Below, piece after piece: positions 8,639 through 17,636 of a DNA stretch of 64,000 nucleotides. Position 1 is the stretch's first letter, and the number at the start of each line of letters is the position of its first letter. This stretch comes from an uncultured Porphyromonadaceae bacterium (lineage in GTDB: Bacteria; Bacteroidota; Bacteroidia; Bacteroidales; Muribaculaceae): NCBI GenBank assembly GCA_902489275.1, contig CABTZK010000001.1, positions 62,001-126,000 on the forward strand, in the 5' to 3' direction. Under the pieces are notes generated by a model. It worked only from the letters and a program-made list of their open reading frames with translations, did not search any database and was not told where the DNA came from. Made by a program: the position numbers and the translations under genes.

Positions 8639-9991
8639 ATGAGACAATATCAAGAATTGCTGCAACTATGCAGTGACACCAAAGCGATTTTGATTGGTGA
8701 CGGCGTCATTAATCAGGTTGCCGACATCTTTAAGTCGCTCTTCAAGCATCAACGCGCTATCTTGGTGACCGACGAGATGGGTTGGAAAATTGCAGGAGAA
8801 AAAACACATCAGATTCTGAAAGCGCAGGGCATTGATCAAGACGATCCTTTTGTCTTCCACGAGAAGGGACTCTTTGCCGAGTGGAGCTATATGGAAAAAC
8901 TTGAGCAACAATTGAAAACCACAGCCGCGATTCCTGTGGCTGTAGGATCGGGGACAATCAACGACTTGACCAAACTGTCGTCTAACCGGCAAAAACGCCG
9001 ATACATCTGCGTGGGAACTGTCGCGTCGATGGACGGTTACACCAGCTACGGCGCATCGGTGATAAAAGACGGGCTGAAGCACACCTATGACTGCCGAGGG
9101 CCACAGGCATGGATTGGCGACACTAAAATTATTGGCAATGCGCCTTCGACCATGACTGCTGCGGGCTATGCCGACTTGATGGCGAAGATTCCAGCTGGGG
9201 CCGACTGGCTGTTGAGCAACCAACTTGGAATTGACCCTATTGACCCCACCGTGTGGCACATGATGCAAGACAACATCCCGACGGCCTTGTCGCACCCCAA
9301 GGCAATTGCCAACAAGGAGCCATCTGCCGTGGGACAGCTTGTCGAGGGACTTGTGATGAGCGGCTGCGCCATGCAAATCCAACGCTCAAGCCGCGCTGCC
9401 AGCGGCGCTGACCATCTGTTCAGCCACTTGTGGGACATGGAGCATCACACCTGCAATGGCCGCCCAGTGTCACACGGCTTTCAAGTCTCGATTGGCGCTT
9501 TGAGCTCGGCAGCACTCTATGAATGCGCACTAAAAACTGATTTTCAAGAACTTGACATCGAGCATTGCGTCGCAACATGGCCCTCTCTTGAGGAACAGCA
9601 GCAACAAGTGCGGGAAACATTTTCCAATACTCCCTATGCAGAGAAATGTGCCGAGGAGGTTGCGGCGAAATATGTTGACCAAAAGGGACTCCGCAAGCAA
9701 TTATCCTGCTTGAAGCGAAAATGGCCACACATCAAGGAGATGCTGGGCCGGCAACTGGGCAATATCGACAACATGACGCAATGCCTTGTCATGGCAGGAG
9801 CACCCACAACCCCCGAGGAAATAGGCTTTGACCGAGACGAGCTGAGGGAGAGTTACAAGCGGGCTTGGATGATTCGCCGCCGCATCACCATTCTTGATTT
9901 AGCGGTGAGAACGGGCTTGATGAACACCTGGCTTGATGAAATATTCGGACCTGGAGGACGGTGGGAGCCCCAAGTCGTCCCTGTTGGGTGA
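8639..9991 (+). CDS. sn-glycerol-1-phosphate dehydrogenase (AraM/EgsA family)
   Basis: A metal-dependent polyol-phosphate dehydrogenase of the iron-containing alcohol dehydrogenase superfamily, which reduces dihydroxyacetone phosphate to sn-glycerol 1-phosphate with NAD(P)H. The 450-residue product has the dinucleotide-binding GSGTINDLTK and the family signature GTVASMDGYTSYGAS. Metal ligands fall at Asp179 (GYADLMAK), His259 (SGADHLFSH) and His279 (PVSHGFQ). I chose the ATG at 8639 (MRQYQELL) because the earlier ATG adds 12 residues outside the family. Bacterial homologues are found in Bacillus (AraM) and in many Bacteroidetes; the physiological use of G1P here is not known. It is monocistronic. 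Confidence 0.85.
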   Translation: MRQYQELLQLCSDTKAILIGDGVINQVADIFKSLFKHQRAILVTDEMGWKIAGEKTHQILKAQGIDQDDPFVFHEKGLFAEWSYMEKLEQQLKTTAAIPVAVGSGTINDLTKLSSNRQKRRYICVGTVASMDGYTSYGASVIKDGLKHTYDCRGPQAWIGDTKIIGNAPSTMTAAGYADLMAKIPAGADWLLSNQLGIDPIDPTVWHMMQDNIPTALSHPKAIANKEPSAVGQLVEGLVMSGCAMQIQRSSRAASGADHLFSHLWDMEHHTCNGRPVSHGFQVSIGALSSAALYECALKTDFQELDIEHCVATWPSLEEQQQQVRETFSNTPYAEKCAEEVAAKYVDQKGLRKQLSCLKRKWPHIKEMLGRQLGNIDNMTQCLVMAGAPTTPEEIGFDRDELRESYKRAWMIRRRITILDLAVRTGLMNTWLDEIFGPGGRWEPQVVPVG

Positions 9992-9994
9992 GCA

Positions 9995-11827
9995 TCAATG
10001 GCCAATCCGGTAGACGCACCCCTCAATGAGAGAGCAATAGATGTCGCCAGTCGTTGAGTCGAGTTCAAAACCATTGACTCCGCTACTGCCCATCTTGTAG
10101 CTCACAACAACATTGTGGGTCTTCGCGTCGACCACAACCAGCTGCCCACGACGACTCCCGCAATAAATGTAGCCATTGTGTTCAAGCACGATGCACGGCG
10201 CGTGGTCATACCCCAGCCCAAGGTCGGTTTTCCATAGCAAGTGATAACTGCTCCCCTGGGTGTCCATGGCTATCAGCTCACCATCCATGGTTTTGGCATA
10301 GGCAATTTTTCCGTTCTCGCTCATTCCGAGGCTTTCGCGCACCCGATAGTCATTTTTCTCACGCCAAATCTCATGGCCGTCTTTGCGGTTAATCGCTGTT
10401 GCCGTGCGGTCGGGTGCCACAATCACAACCTTGTCGCCAGTCACTACGGGCACGACATTTCCCGGGCTTAGCAAATTCTGCGCTACCCCATTGCTCCACT
10501 CCCATTTTAGAAGTCCCGTTTTTCGGTCAAGGTCACGCAATCGCGTGTCCCAGGCTCCAAAAATCACATCATTGCCATCAACCACAGGCGAAGCCTGGCA
10601 ATAGTTATCAATGCCACCATAGTTCCAGAGCAGGTGCCGGCGCTTCACGTCCCAAGCCTGCATGGTCTTATAGCCGCCTTGATAGAGCACGCCGTCGAGG
10701 AGCACACCATCGGCCACGTAGGGCCCGATGGCATCAAAAGCCCACTCCAAGCGTCCGTTTTTCTTGTTGAGCCACACAAGGCGCTTGTCGGCAGTAGGCA
10801 AAACGATATATTTGCGATCGACTACTGGACGGCTGAAAAGCATTGCGTCAGTCTGATATTGCCAAACCACTTTGTGAGATTGCTTGTTGATGGCCTTGCA
10901 AACCCCTAATGAATTCCCAAAATAAATGTTTTTCTCGTCAACACCGACTCTCGTGAAAATTGACGCTTCGTCGGCAAACACCTTTTCAATCTTGAAACCT
11001 GCCGGCACATCATTGCTCGACTTGGCCATTGGAGGAGCATAGAAATCAGTATTCGTCTTATAGACGTATTTTAGAACTGGCGCTTTTCCTATTTGCTTGT
11101 CGTACACGCGCATCCATCCCCTTTTTAGGTCTACATCGAGCATGGTGTAGCCATAATTCCCGTTTTTCATGTCGAGCGCGCGCACTGCGACACCCATGAT
11201 GCCTTGTGTTTCATATTGCTTCCAGCGGTGGTAGTGTCCGCACAAGTGGGTAATGACTGGGTACTTCTTGAGAATATCGACATATTCTTGAACATTATCA
11301 AGGTCTTCAAGGATGGGATAGTGATTCACGCTGAGTACCTTCATGCCAGGCTTAACCCGCTCGGCAAGCGTACGGTCAAGCCAAATGAGATCCTCACGCT
11401 TGATGTGTCCGTCACCCATTTTCATAAATGGCCCGCAATTCATTGCAACGACCAGCAGAGAGTCCCCCATGCCGAAGACAAAACGGTCGTTTCCCCACAA
11501 GTCATTAAACGTCTTGCAGGCGCTTTGGCTCCAGGTGTTCTCGTGATTTCCAGGAATAACATAGAGGGGTTTGCGCAAGCCATCCAAAATCCCTTTCACA
11601 TGGTGCAGCTGTTCATCGCTTCCCTCGTTGGTGAGGTCGCCCGAGAGAATGACGGCATCGGCCGAACCTGCATTGATTTCTGTGATAGCACGCTGGAGCT
11701 CTGACTCGTTATCGTTTCCTGGCGTGACATGAATATCGCTCAATATCACAAAGTGTTGCGCTGAAGCCGAAATGCTCGCCACAGCAAGCAGGATCCCAGT
11801 CAGCAATTTCAAAAAGGCATTTCGCAT
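9995..11827 (-). CDS. secreted calcineurin-like phosphoesterase fused to PQQ-type beta-propeller
   Basis: From the ATG at 11827 the product has 610 residues. A signal peptide ends at ASISASAQ. Residues 25-210 form a metallophosphoesterase with all binuclear-metal motifs: DIH (31-33), GDLTNEG, GNHE and GHYHR. From about residue 285 to the end are repeated units of the PQQ/pyrrolo-quinoline-type propeller (KVVWQYQTD, GRLEWAFD, LLKWEWS, GHEIWREK, YHLLWKTD), usually a binding or scaffolding fold rather than a quinone enzyme. The substrate cannot be read from sequence; periplasmic phosphodiester or nucleotide hydrolysis is a guess. Monocistronic, tail-to-tail with the preceding dehydrogenase (3 bases apart). 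Confidence 0.85.
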   Translation of the reverse strand: MRNAFLKLLTGILLAVASISASAQHFVILSDIHVTPGNDNESELQRAITEINAGSADAVILSGDLTNEGSDEQLHHVKGILDGLRKPLYVIPGNHENTWSQSACKTFNDLWGNDRFVFGMGDSLLVVAMNCGPFMKMGDGHIKREDLIWLDRTLAERVKPGMKVLSVNHYPILEDLDNVQEYVDILKKYPVITHLCGHYHRWKQYETQGIMGVAVRALDMKNGNYGYTMLDVDLKRGWMRVYDKQIGKAPVLKYVYKTNTDFYAPPMAKSSNDVPAGFKIEKVFADEASIFTRVGVDEKNIYFGNSLGVCKAINKQSHKVVWQYQTDAMLFSRPVVDRKYIVLPTADKRLVWLNKKNGRLEWAFDAIGPYVADGVLLDGVLYQGGYKTMQAWDVKRRHLLWNYGGIDNYCQASPVVDGNDVIFGAWDTRLRDLDRKTGLLKWEWSNGVAQNLLSPGNVVPVVTGDKVVIVAPDRTATAINRKDGHEIWREKNDYRVRESLGMSENGKIAYAKTMDGELIAMDTQGSSYHLLWKTDLGLGYDHAPCIVLEHNGYIYCGSRRGQLVVVDAKTHNVVVSYKMGSSGVNGFELDSTTGDIYCSLIEGCVYRIGH

Positions 11828-11898
11828 CATTCGTCAAATATTAAAAACTTCACAAATATACTGATTTTTTTGGGATTTCACATCCTGAAATGAAAGTT

Positions 11899-11927
11899 AA
11901 GGCTGAATTCCAACTTGAAATCCAGCC
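11899..11927 (-). terminator. possible hairpin terminator of the 958-residue surface protein gene
   Basis: GGCTGAATTCC (11901-11911) pairs imperfectly with GAAATCCAGCC (11917-11927). There is no strong T tract on the minus strand, so terminator function is uncertain. Confidence 0.3.
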
Positions 11928-11952
11928 TATTTGAATTGTTAGGTTTCATCAC

Positions 11953-14829
11953 CTATTGAACGATTACCTTAGTGGCTCGGCTGCCAATCTTTGCGATATA
12001 GAAATTGGGAGCTAAGTCAATCACTGTCACATGGCTTGTCGATTTTAACGAAGTGACCACCTTGCCGTCGAGGGTACAAATCGTGATGTCGCAACCTACA
12101 GGTGCATCAACCTCTATTGCCCCATGAAGGCCTTTGACCGAGCAGGCAGGAGTTGGAGGTTCGTCAACTGCTGTGCTTTCCTTGCCCACGAAAAGGCAAT
12201 TGATATCAGCCCTTTGTGTCTGTGCAGCATAACCAAAGTTCTCGTTAAGGTCAAAATGTGTGTCGTCGTCACTCCACTTGGAGTCAAAACGAGTGCATTT
12301 GGGGTCCGACGTGAAGTCGCCATACGTCCCATTGAAAGTTACGCCCGAATTGCTGGTGGATGGCGCATTTTTGTAAACCATCACCACCAAGTTCTTGCCC
12401 GTGTAGGGATAGTTGTTCTGGAATGGGACTGTCATGGCCTCGTCGGTCGTGTTGATAGCAATCTTCCCGTCAAAAACCTTGGTTAGATTTCTTGCAGGGA
12501 TTGTTCCGTCGGTGAGATCAACAATATCCGCTTCGCCCACATAAACTTGGAGAGGAACAACTGGATAAGCCATCGTAACCTTATTATAAGGATAGGAAAT
12601 CATGGTCAGTTCCATTTCTGCAACCTCGTCAAAGTTGGCAGAGGGATAGATGGTCTCGCTCACAGACTCGTCGGCATAGAACGAGGCAGGAACAACAGCC
12701 ATCTCGCTCGCTGGACTTGTAGCAATGCTGATGTACTTGCTGCCCACAGGCGCCACGTTTTGAACAAGTGTCTCGGTCGTGTTGTTGCTCTTGTCCTGAT
12801 CAGAATCATAGACAACTCTTCCTCTCACCTCAAGCAATCCCGAGAGTTGAGGCGCATACACCATATTGACATCGGCCGATTGCATGGATGCTAATTCCGG
12901 TCCAGTCGCTGTCGCCAGAACCTGGTCGTTGCCATCAATGAGCTGCACTTGGTAGCCTGTTGCGACGTTAGTCCCTTTGTTGGTGATGCTCACCGTGTAG
13001 GTCACATTTTCCTGGGCAATGGGGCGAGGATTGGCCTTCAGTCGGTTGGCAACAAGGTCGTTGTCGTTCTTTTCAATAGCGGTTACCGTTGCTTTCCATC
13101 CTTTGTCCCTCCCCATCACGTCAGAAGTGAACACAAAGGTCAATGCCCCCTCGCTATTGCCGGCATCGAAGTCGGCGAGTTCGGCGGGCACAGATTGAGA
13201 ACTATATTTCCCCATCAATGGCGCATCGACACTTGAGCCATTGTAAATGGCGATGGTGTCGCCATAGGTGTCAAGAGACATTTCGGTGAATTTCAGGTTG
13301 AGATAGTTTCCCGCTTCTGCTGGCATCATTGTCAAGGTGTCATTTTCACTATTCGGGTAATTACCCTCTCCCCCATAGTCATAGAAAAGATAGCTCTTGC
13401 CGTGTTCAACATATACCGTGCCAGTACTCATCACAATCCAATCCCCGGGTTTCACCAGCACTTGATTTGACATGGCCTCGGCACCCTGGCCAACATGATT
13501 GTAGGCGACGACCCTGTAATTGTATCGCCCAAAGCCAGGAGTGTCAGTGAAACTTGTAACGGAGGGATCGGAGATTTCAAACTTGGCGGAATCGGTATGG
13601 TTAAAGCGAGTTACGACGTACTTTGTAATACTGTTGGGGTCATAATCGCCACCCCAAAGGCCGACGGTTGGTTTTGACCACTTGAGCATGGCGGTGTTGT
13701 CGCCTGCGGTGGCCGTCAAGTTCTCAACAGGCCCAGGAGCGTTAGGACCCACTGCTGCCACAATGTTGTCGGTGTCATAGCCTCCCTCGCCGTGGCTATT
13801 TTCGGGCACTATTCTATACTCGTGCCTGCCGTTGCCCACTTGCTGGTCGGTGTAGCTGCTTTCTTGCCCTTTTTGTGAAAGATTTAAAGGAACGGTGCCC
13901 ACCAGCGTGTTGTCGCGATAAATCTTCACTGCGGTGAGATCGGCAAGGTCGTTGCCTTGCGCATCGACCGAGGGGTTAGTCCATAGAAGCGTCACATCGT
14001 TTCCGCTGACCGTGAAGTTGCGATTGAGCACACGGTCAGGCGCGCCATTGGCCACATGAATAAATGGGATAAACAAGCTGTTCAGGCTATCATAGCCATT
14101 TTTTCCTAATTTCCCGATTAATGTTGCTTTCCCCGTATTGAGGTCAACGGTATAGAAACCATAATCGCTGTTATTGGCCCAATAGAGGGTGTGAGTCCCG
14201 TAATCAAAGCACATGCTTTGGGTAAAGGCGGCATCGACCGTGAGATTGCCGATACGGGTGCATTTTGCCGTCGATTTATCAACCTTGTAGAGCATATCAT
14301 TCGCAGCGATGCCATACAGGTCGCCATTAAGGTCGGCAGCCAGTGCGAGCATATAGACATCATGGCCTTCTGCATCTTCGGTAAAAGGAGCGATCACAGT
14401 CACTTTGCCAGTGTTCATGTTGATGGTTGCCAACTTTTCGGCGCCATTCCTGATGGCATACATGGTATTGGTGCTGTAGTCGTAGGTCATGTCGGTGAGT
14501 TGCGCTCCTCCTCTGGCGATCAAGGTGCGCTGCCCCGTTTCAAGGTCAATGCTATAAAGGCCCTCGACAGAACTTTGCGTGCCCACTTGAGTGATTTGGG
14601 CATACCACTTGTAGTTGTAGTAACTACCTGCATAGCTAACGCCCAGTTTGCTTTGGTCGGCAATGAGCGTGATAGACCTGGGATTGGAAGTGTCAAATTT
14701 AACGGGCCCTCTGACGCTTCCTATATCACCAGCATCACGCTGATATGAGCGATAGGCATAAATCGTTGTGGCTTTTGCTCCTAAAACGCATAGGAGTGCC
14801 AATAGCAAAATGAAATAATTTTTTTTCAT
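11953..14829 (-). CDS. large secreted FN3/CUB-like protein with C-terminal sorting-type domain
   Basis: A 958-residue extracellular protein of unknown function. The signal peptide (MKKNYFILLLALLCVLGAKA) is followed by an N-terminal region of about 230 residues with propeller-like repeats (DLETGQRTLIARG, NMNTGKVTVIAP, DLNTGKATLIGK). Two fibronectin type III domains follow (residues 260-460), then a CUB-like domain (about 465-595, with YDYGGEGNYPNSENDTLTM). Next is a CARDB-like adhesive domain (about 605-700), and a C-terminal 60-residue domain (DITICTLDGKVVTSL, VIDLAPNFYIAKIGS) like those that direct type IX secretion or surface display. The composition suggests an adhesin or a scaffold. A perfect promoter lies just upstream. 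Confidence 0.8.
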   Translation of the reverse strand: MKKNYFILLLALLCVLGAKATTIYAYRSYQRDAGDIGSVRGPVKFDTSNPRSITLIADQSKLGVSYAGSYYNYKWYAQITQVGTQSSVEGLYSIDLETGQRTLIARGGAQLTDMTYDYSTNTMYAIRNGAEKLATINMNTGKVTVIAPFTEDAEGHDVYMLALAADLNGDLYGIAANDMLYKVDKSTAKCTRIGNLTVDAAFTQSMCFDYGTHTLYWANNSDYGFYTVDLNTGKATLIGKLGKNGYDSLNSLFIPFIHVANGAPDRVLNRNFTVSGNDVTLLWTNPSVDAQGNDLADLTAVKIYRDNTLVGTVPLNLSQKGQESSYTDQQVGNGRHEYRIVPENSHGEGGYDTDNIVAAVGPNAPGPVENLTATAGDNTAMLKWSKPTVGLWGGDYDPNSITKYVVTRFNHTDSAKFEISDPSVTSFTDTPGFGRYNYRVVAYNHVGQGAEAMSNQVLVKPGDWIVMSTGTVYVEHGKSYLFYDYGGEGNYPNSENDTLTMMPAEAGNYLNLKFTEMSLDTYGDTIAIYNGSSVDAPLMGKYSSQSVPAELADFDAGNSEGALTFVFTSDVMGRDKGWKATVTAIEKNDNDLVANRLKANPRPIAQENVTYTVSITNKGTNVATGYQVQLIDGNDQVLATATGPELASMQSADVNMVYAPQLSGLLEVRGRVVYDSDQDKSNNTTETLVQNVAPVGSKYISIATSPASEMAVVPASFYADESVSETIYPSANFDEVAEMELTMISYPYNKVTMAYPVVPLQVYVGEADIVDLTDGTIPARNLTKVFDGKIAINTTDEAMTVPFQNNYPYTGKNLVVMVYKNAPSTSNSGVTFNGTYGDFTSDPKCTRFDSKWSDDDTHFDLNENFGYAAQTQRADINCLFVGKESTAVDEPPTPACSVKGLHGAIEVDAPVGCDITICTLDGKVVTSLKSTSHVTVIDLAPNFYIAKIGSRATKVIVQ

Positions 14830-14866
14830 AAGCGCTCAATTTGTTTGTGAAAATACTACTTTATGG

Positions 14867-14897
14867 CAAAAATAATTATTATTTGGATTTATTCAAA
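14867..14897 (-). promoter_or_regulatory. promoter of the 958-residue surface protein gene
   Basis: The minus strand reads TTTG (14897-14894), 19 bases, then TATTTTTG (14874-14867). Both boxes and the spacing fit the Bacteroidetes sigma-AB consensus. The predicted leader is about 30 bases. Confidence 0.8.
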
Positions 14898-14974
14898 TGT
14901 TTTTTTATTTAAAAAATGTTACATAGAGACGAAGGCCATTTTCTGTGCAGAGATCATGGTGATGAAAAACGCAT

Positions 14975-15005
14975 TTTGCCGAAAGTAATAAATTTTCTAA
15001 CTTTA
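14975..15005 (+). promoter_or_regulatory. promoter of the ABC-F gene
   Basis: TTTG (14975-14978), 19 bases, TAACTTTA (14998-15005), one mismatch in the -7 box. The predicted transcript start is about 15012, which favours the ATG at 15026 over the one at 15014. Confidence 0.65.
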
Positions 15006-15025
15006 CAGCGTAAATGACTATTGAG

Positions 15026-16594
15026 ATGGGAAGTTTTCTACAAGTCGAGAAATTAACAAAGTCATGGGGATATGATATGCTGTTCCAGGATATCACATTT
15101 GGCATCAACGAAGGTGACAAAGTGGGATTGGTTGCCAAGAACGGCACGGGCAAGTCCACACTGCTGGGCATCTTGGCAGGCGATGTGGACCAGGATGCCG
15201 GCACGGTCGTCTATCGGAATGGCTTGCGCGTGGGCTATCTGCGCCAAGTTCCCTCTTTTGAGGGCAGCCACACCGTAATAGACACCTGCCTTGCAGGAAA
15301 CGACAAGCAGAGCCAGGCCATAAGACACTACGAGGAGGCCATGAGACGTGGCAACGACGAGGCAATCGTCGATGCGGTCCAACAGATGGACAACGCTGGG
15401 GCGTGGGATTACGAAAACCGGTTTAAGCAGATTCTCTCACGGCTCAAAATCGACGACATCGAGCAGCCCGTCTCGCAACTGTCGGGTGGGCAAATCAAGC
15501 GTGTCGCGCTGGCTAAAATCCTCATTGACGAGCCACAGATGCTTATTCTCGACGAGCCTACAAACCACTTAGACATCGATATGATTGAGTGGTTAGAGGA
15601 TTATCTGTCGAGAAGCCGTGTCACCATCATGATGGTGACACACGATCGCTACTTCCTGGATAAAATTTGCGACAAAATTATTGAGCTTGACCAGTCAACC
15701 ATCTACACTTATCAGGGGAATTACAATTATTATCTCGAAAAGCGCTCTGAGCGCATCGAGGCGCAAAATGCAGCCGTGAACCGGGCGCGCAACTTGCTGC
15801 GCACCGAGTTAGACTGGATGCGCCGGCAACCCCAGGCTCGCGCACACAAGGCACAATATCGCATCGACGCATTCTACGACCTCCAAGATCGCGCAAAGGC
15901 TCGCCAAGAAGACGGAGAGGTGTCGCTCCAGGTGAAATCATCTTACATTGGCAAGAAAATATTCACAGCGCACCATGTGAGCAAGCAATTTGGAGAGAAA
16001 CTGATCCTGAAGGATTTCAACTACACATTTTCCCAGTATGAGAAATTAGGTATCGTGGGGGATAATGGCGTGGGGAAATCAACATTTATCAAATTATTAA
16101 TGAGCCAGTTACAGCCAGATAGCGGATACTTCGACATTGGGCAAACGGTGAAATTTGGCTATTACAGCCAGGAGGGAATCGAGTTTGACGAGGGGAAAAA
16201 GGTAATCGACGCGGTGAGGGATATTGCCGACTACATCTATTTCGATGAAAAGAACCATTACTCGGCATCACAGTTCCTACAGCTTTTCCTGTTCCCCCCT
16301 GCCTGCCAACAAAAATTAATTGCGAAACTCAGCGGAGGAGAAAAGCGAAGGCTGTACTTGGCGATGGTTTTGCTTGCGAAGCCCAATTTCCTCATTCTTG
16401 ACGAGCCCACCAATGACCTGGATATTGCGACTTTGGAGATTTTGGAGGATTATCTCTCGAAATTCGAGGGCTGCGTTATCATTGTGAGCCACGACCGTTT
16501 CTTCATGGACCGGACAGTCGATCACACGTTCGTGTTTGAGGGTAATGGTGTGATTAAAGATTTTCCGGGTAACTACAGCAAGTATCGCGCCTAG
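15026..16594 (+). CDS. ABC-F family ATPase, ended by an in-frame amber codon
   Basis: Cytosolic tandem-ABC protein without membrane segments. ABC-F proteins act on the ribosome, in translation control or antibiotic protection. I start at the ATG at 15026 (MGSFLQVEKL), which matches the family N-terminus. The first ABC domain has Walker A AKNGTGKS (37-44), signature LSGGQ and LDEPTNHLD. A basic helical inter-domain linker follows (LLRTELDWMRRQPQARAHK). The second ABC domain has GDNGVGKS, LSGGEKRR and LDEPTNDLD. The frame ends at TAG 16592-16594 just after the second domain, but the same frame continues for 101 codons that encode the usual C-terminal domain (next entry). The ATPase core is intact, so the shortened protein may still work. 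Confidence 0.9.
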   Translation: MGSFLQVEKLTKSWGYDMLFQDITFGINEGDKVGLVAKNGTGKSTLLGILAGDVDQDAGTVVYRNGLRVGYLRQVPSFEGSHTVIDTCLAGNDKQSQAIRHYEEAMRRGNDEAIVDAVQQMDNAGAWDYENRFKQILSRLKIDDIEQPVSQLSGGQIKRVALAKILIDEPQMLILDEPTNHLDIDMIEWLEDYLSRSRVTIMMVTHDRYFLDKICDKIIELDQSTIYTYQGNYNYYLEKRSERIEAQNAAVNRARNLLRTELDWMRRQPQARAHKAQYRIDAFYDLQDRAKARQEDGEVSLQVKSSYIGKKIFTAHHVSKQFGEKLILKDFNYTFSQYEKLGIVGDNGVGKSTFIKLLMSQLQPDSGYFDIGQTVKFGYYSQEGIEFDEGKKVIDAVRDIADYIYFDEKNHYSASQFLQLFLFPPACQQKLIAKLSGGEKRRLYLAMVLLAKPNFLILDEPTNDLDIATLEILEDYLSKFEGCVIIVSHDRFFMDRTVDHTFVFEGNGVIKDFPGNYSKYRA

Positions 16595-16900
16595 AAAGAG
16601 CACCACGAGCAGCAGAATGCCGAGCAAAGCAAGAGGAAAGCCGCTAAAGACCGGCCGCCGAGGAACACCGTCCATAGCAGTAGTGGCAAGAAACTCACGT
16701 TTAACGAAAGAAAAGAATTAGAGTCGCTCACGCAAGAACTGGAGGAACTCAATCGAGAAAAGGCAGAACTCGATGCGCTTTTCAACATGAGCGAGACCAT
16801 TGACCACATAGACGCTCGCGCTGCTCGCTATGAGGAAATCAAGACGCTGCTCGACGAGAAAGAGTTCCGGTGGTTAGAGCTCACCGAAAAAGAGGGATGA
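16595..16900 (+). pseudogene. in-frame C-terminal domain of the ABC-F protein, cut off by TAG
   Basis: After the TAG at 16592-16594 the same frame stays open for 101 codons to TGA at 16898-16900. It encodes a charged linker (KEHHEQQNAEQ, then KRKAAKDRPPR) and a coiled coil (KKLTFNERKELESL, QELEELNREKAELD, and a final LLDEKEFRWLELTE). This is the standard ABC-F C-terminal domain found in Uup-like proteins. There are no other stops, so the lesion is recent, is a base-calling error, or is read through. A CAG or TGG to TAG change would explain it. Other genes in this window end in TAG normally (mutB, comEC), so TAG is not reassigned. Confidence 0.85.
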
Positions 16901-16922
16901 CAGCCCACAAGCCATTTGTCAC

Positions 16923-16951
16923 AGCACGGCCGATTCTGGCCGTGCTTTTTT
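16923..16951 (+). terminator. intrinsic terminator of the ABC-F gene
   Basis: A perfect 9-bp stem AGCACGGCC/GGCCGTGCT (16923-16931 with 16938-16946), 6-base loop, six T residues. It lies 22 bases after the TGA at 16900, not after the TAG, which supports the longer frame as the original gene. Confidence 0.9.
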
Positions 16952-17594
16952 AATCCTTCACAATCAGGCACTGCCCATTGTGATACCTCAAGGTGACCAT
17001 CCTCATCTCAAGGAGGTTGAGGATTGAGTTTTCGGCCACTTTGCGGCTCACATGCGCCAGTTTCGTATATCCCGTAACGGTGATGCCGCCATGACTGTCC
17101 AAGTAGCTCATGAGCAACCGCTCGTTTTCCTCAAATCTAATCACGGAGTTGGCAGCGTTCACGCCAGCCTGACGCTTCAACATCTTCACGTGAAGATTGC
17201 TGGCCAGGACATTTTCATCGGCAACCCGATAGTAGGCTTTCCACAATCCATGCTCATCGGGCGCTTTCACCGGTTTTGCAGCCGACTCGGCAATATCGAC
17301 TTTCAGCACCGTCTTTCCTGCGACATGAAAAAGCTTAAGCTGCACTTGCTGTTTAGGGTGGCAATACATGGTCGCCGCCTGCTCAATCATGAACATCTCC
17401 TCCTCGCTTGTCACGCCAGTGATGTGTCCATTGTCCTTTACCCCCACCAGGAGATGACCTCCGCTATTGTTGGCAAAAGCCGAAAGGGTGCGAGCGATTT
17501 TGCGAGAATCACTAATCCTGTATTTGAAGTCCTGGTGTTCATGTTCGCCTTCGGCAATCAGCCGCTCTATGTAATCTGCCTTTTGCATGGTCAT
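16950..17594 (-). CDS. AlbA_2 (Schlafen-type) putative nucleic-acid-binding protein
   Basis: A 214-residue protein; ATG at 17594 or 17588. Residues 10-125 form an AlbA_2 domain: EHQDFKYRISDSRKIARTL, SAFANNSGGHLLVGVKDNG and HGLWKAYYRV are its typical strands. The C-terminal 70 residues look like a winged-helix unit (SYLDSHGGITVTGYTKLAHV, ILNLLEMRMVTLRY). Full-length family members of about 400-500 residues also carry an ATP-binding GHKL-like C-terminal part; here that part is missing and the protein is compact. Role is probably transcriptional or RNA-linked, but no target is evident. The stop overlaps the ABC-F terminator tail-to-tail. Confidence 0.7.
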   Translation of the reverse strand: MTMQKADYIERLIAEGEHEHQDFKYRISDSRKIARTLSAFANNSGGHLLVGVKDNGHITGVTSEEEMFMIEQAATMYCHPKQQVQLKLFHVAGKTVLKVDIAESAAKPVKAPDEHGLWKAYYRVADENVLASNLHVKMLKRQAGVNAANSVIRFEENERLLMSYLDSHGGITVTGYTKLAHVSRKVAENSILNLLEMRMVTLRYHNGQCLIVKD

Positions 17595-17604
17595 GGTTGA
17601 AGCA

Positions 17605-17636
17605 CAAAATTACTGAAAATTTCCCGCATGCGCAAA
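17605..17636 (-). promoter_or_regulatory. promoter of the AlbA_2 gene
   Basis: The minus strand reads TTTG (17636-17633), 20 bases, TAATTTTG (17612-17605), a perfect fit. The -33 box abuts the 3' arm of the hairpin at 17636-17667. Confidence 0.8.

Noticed and set aside
16592..16594. Genome-wide or phage-like reassignment of TAG
   Set aside because: mutB, comEC and the DUF4301 gene all end in TAG with normal family lengths, so TAG is a stop codon here.
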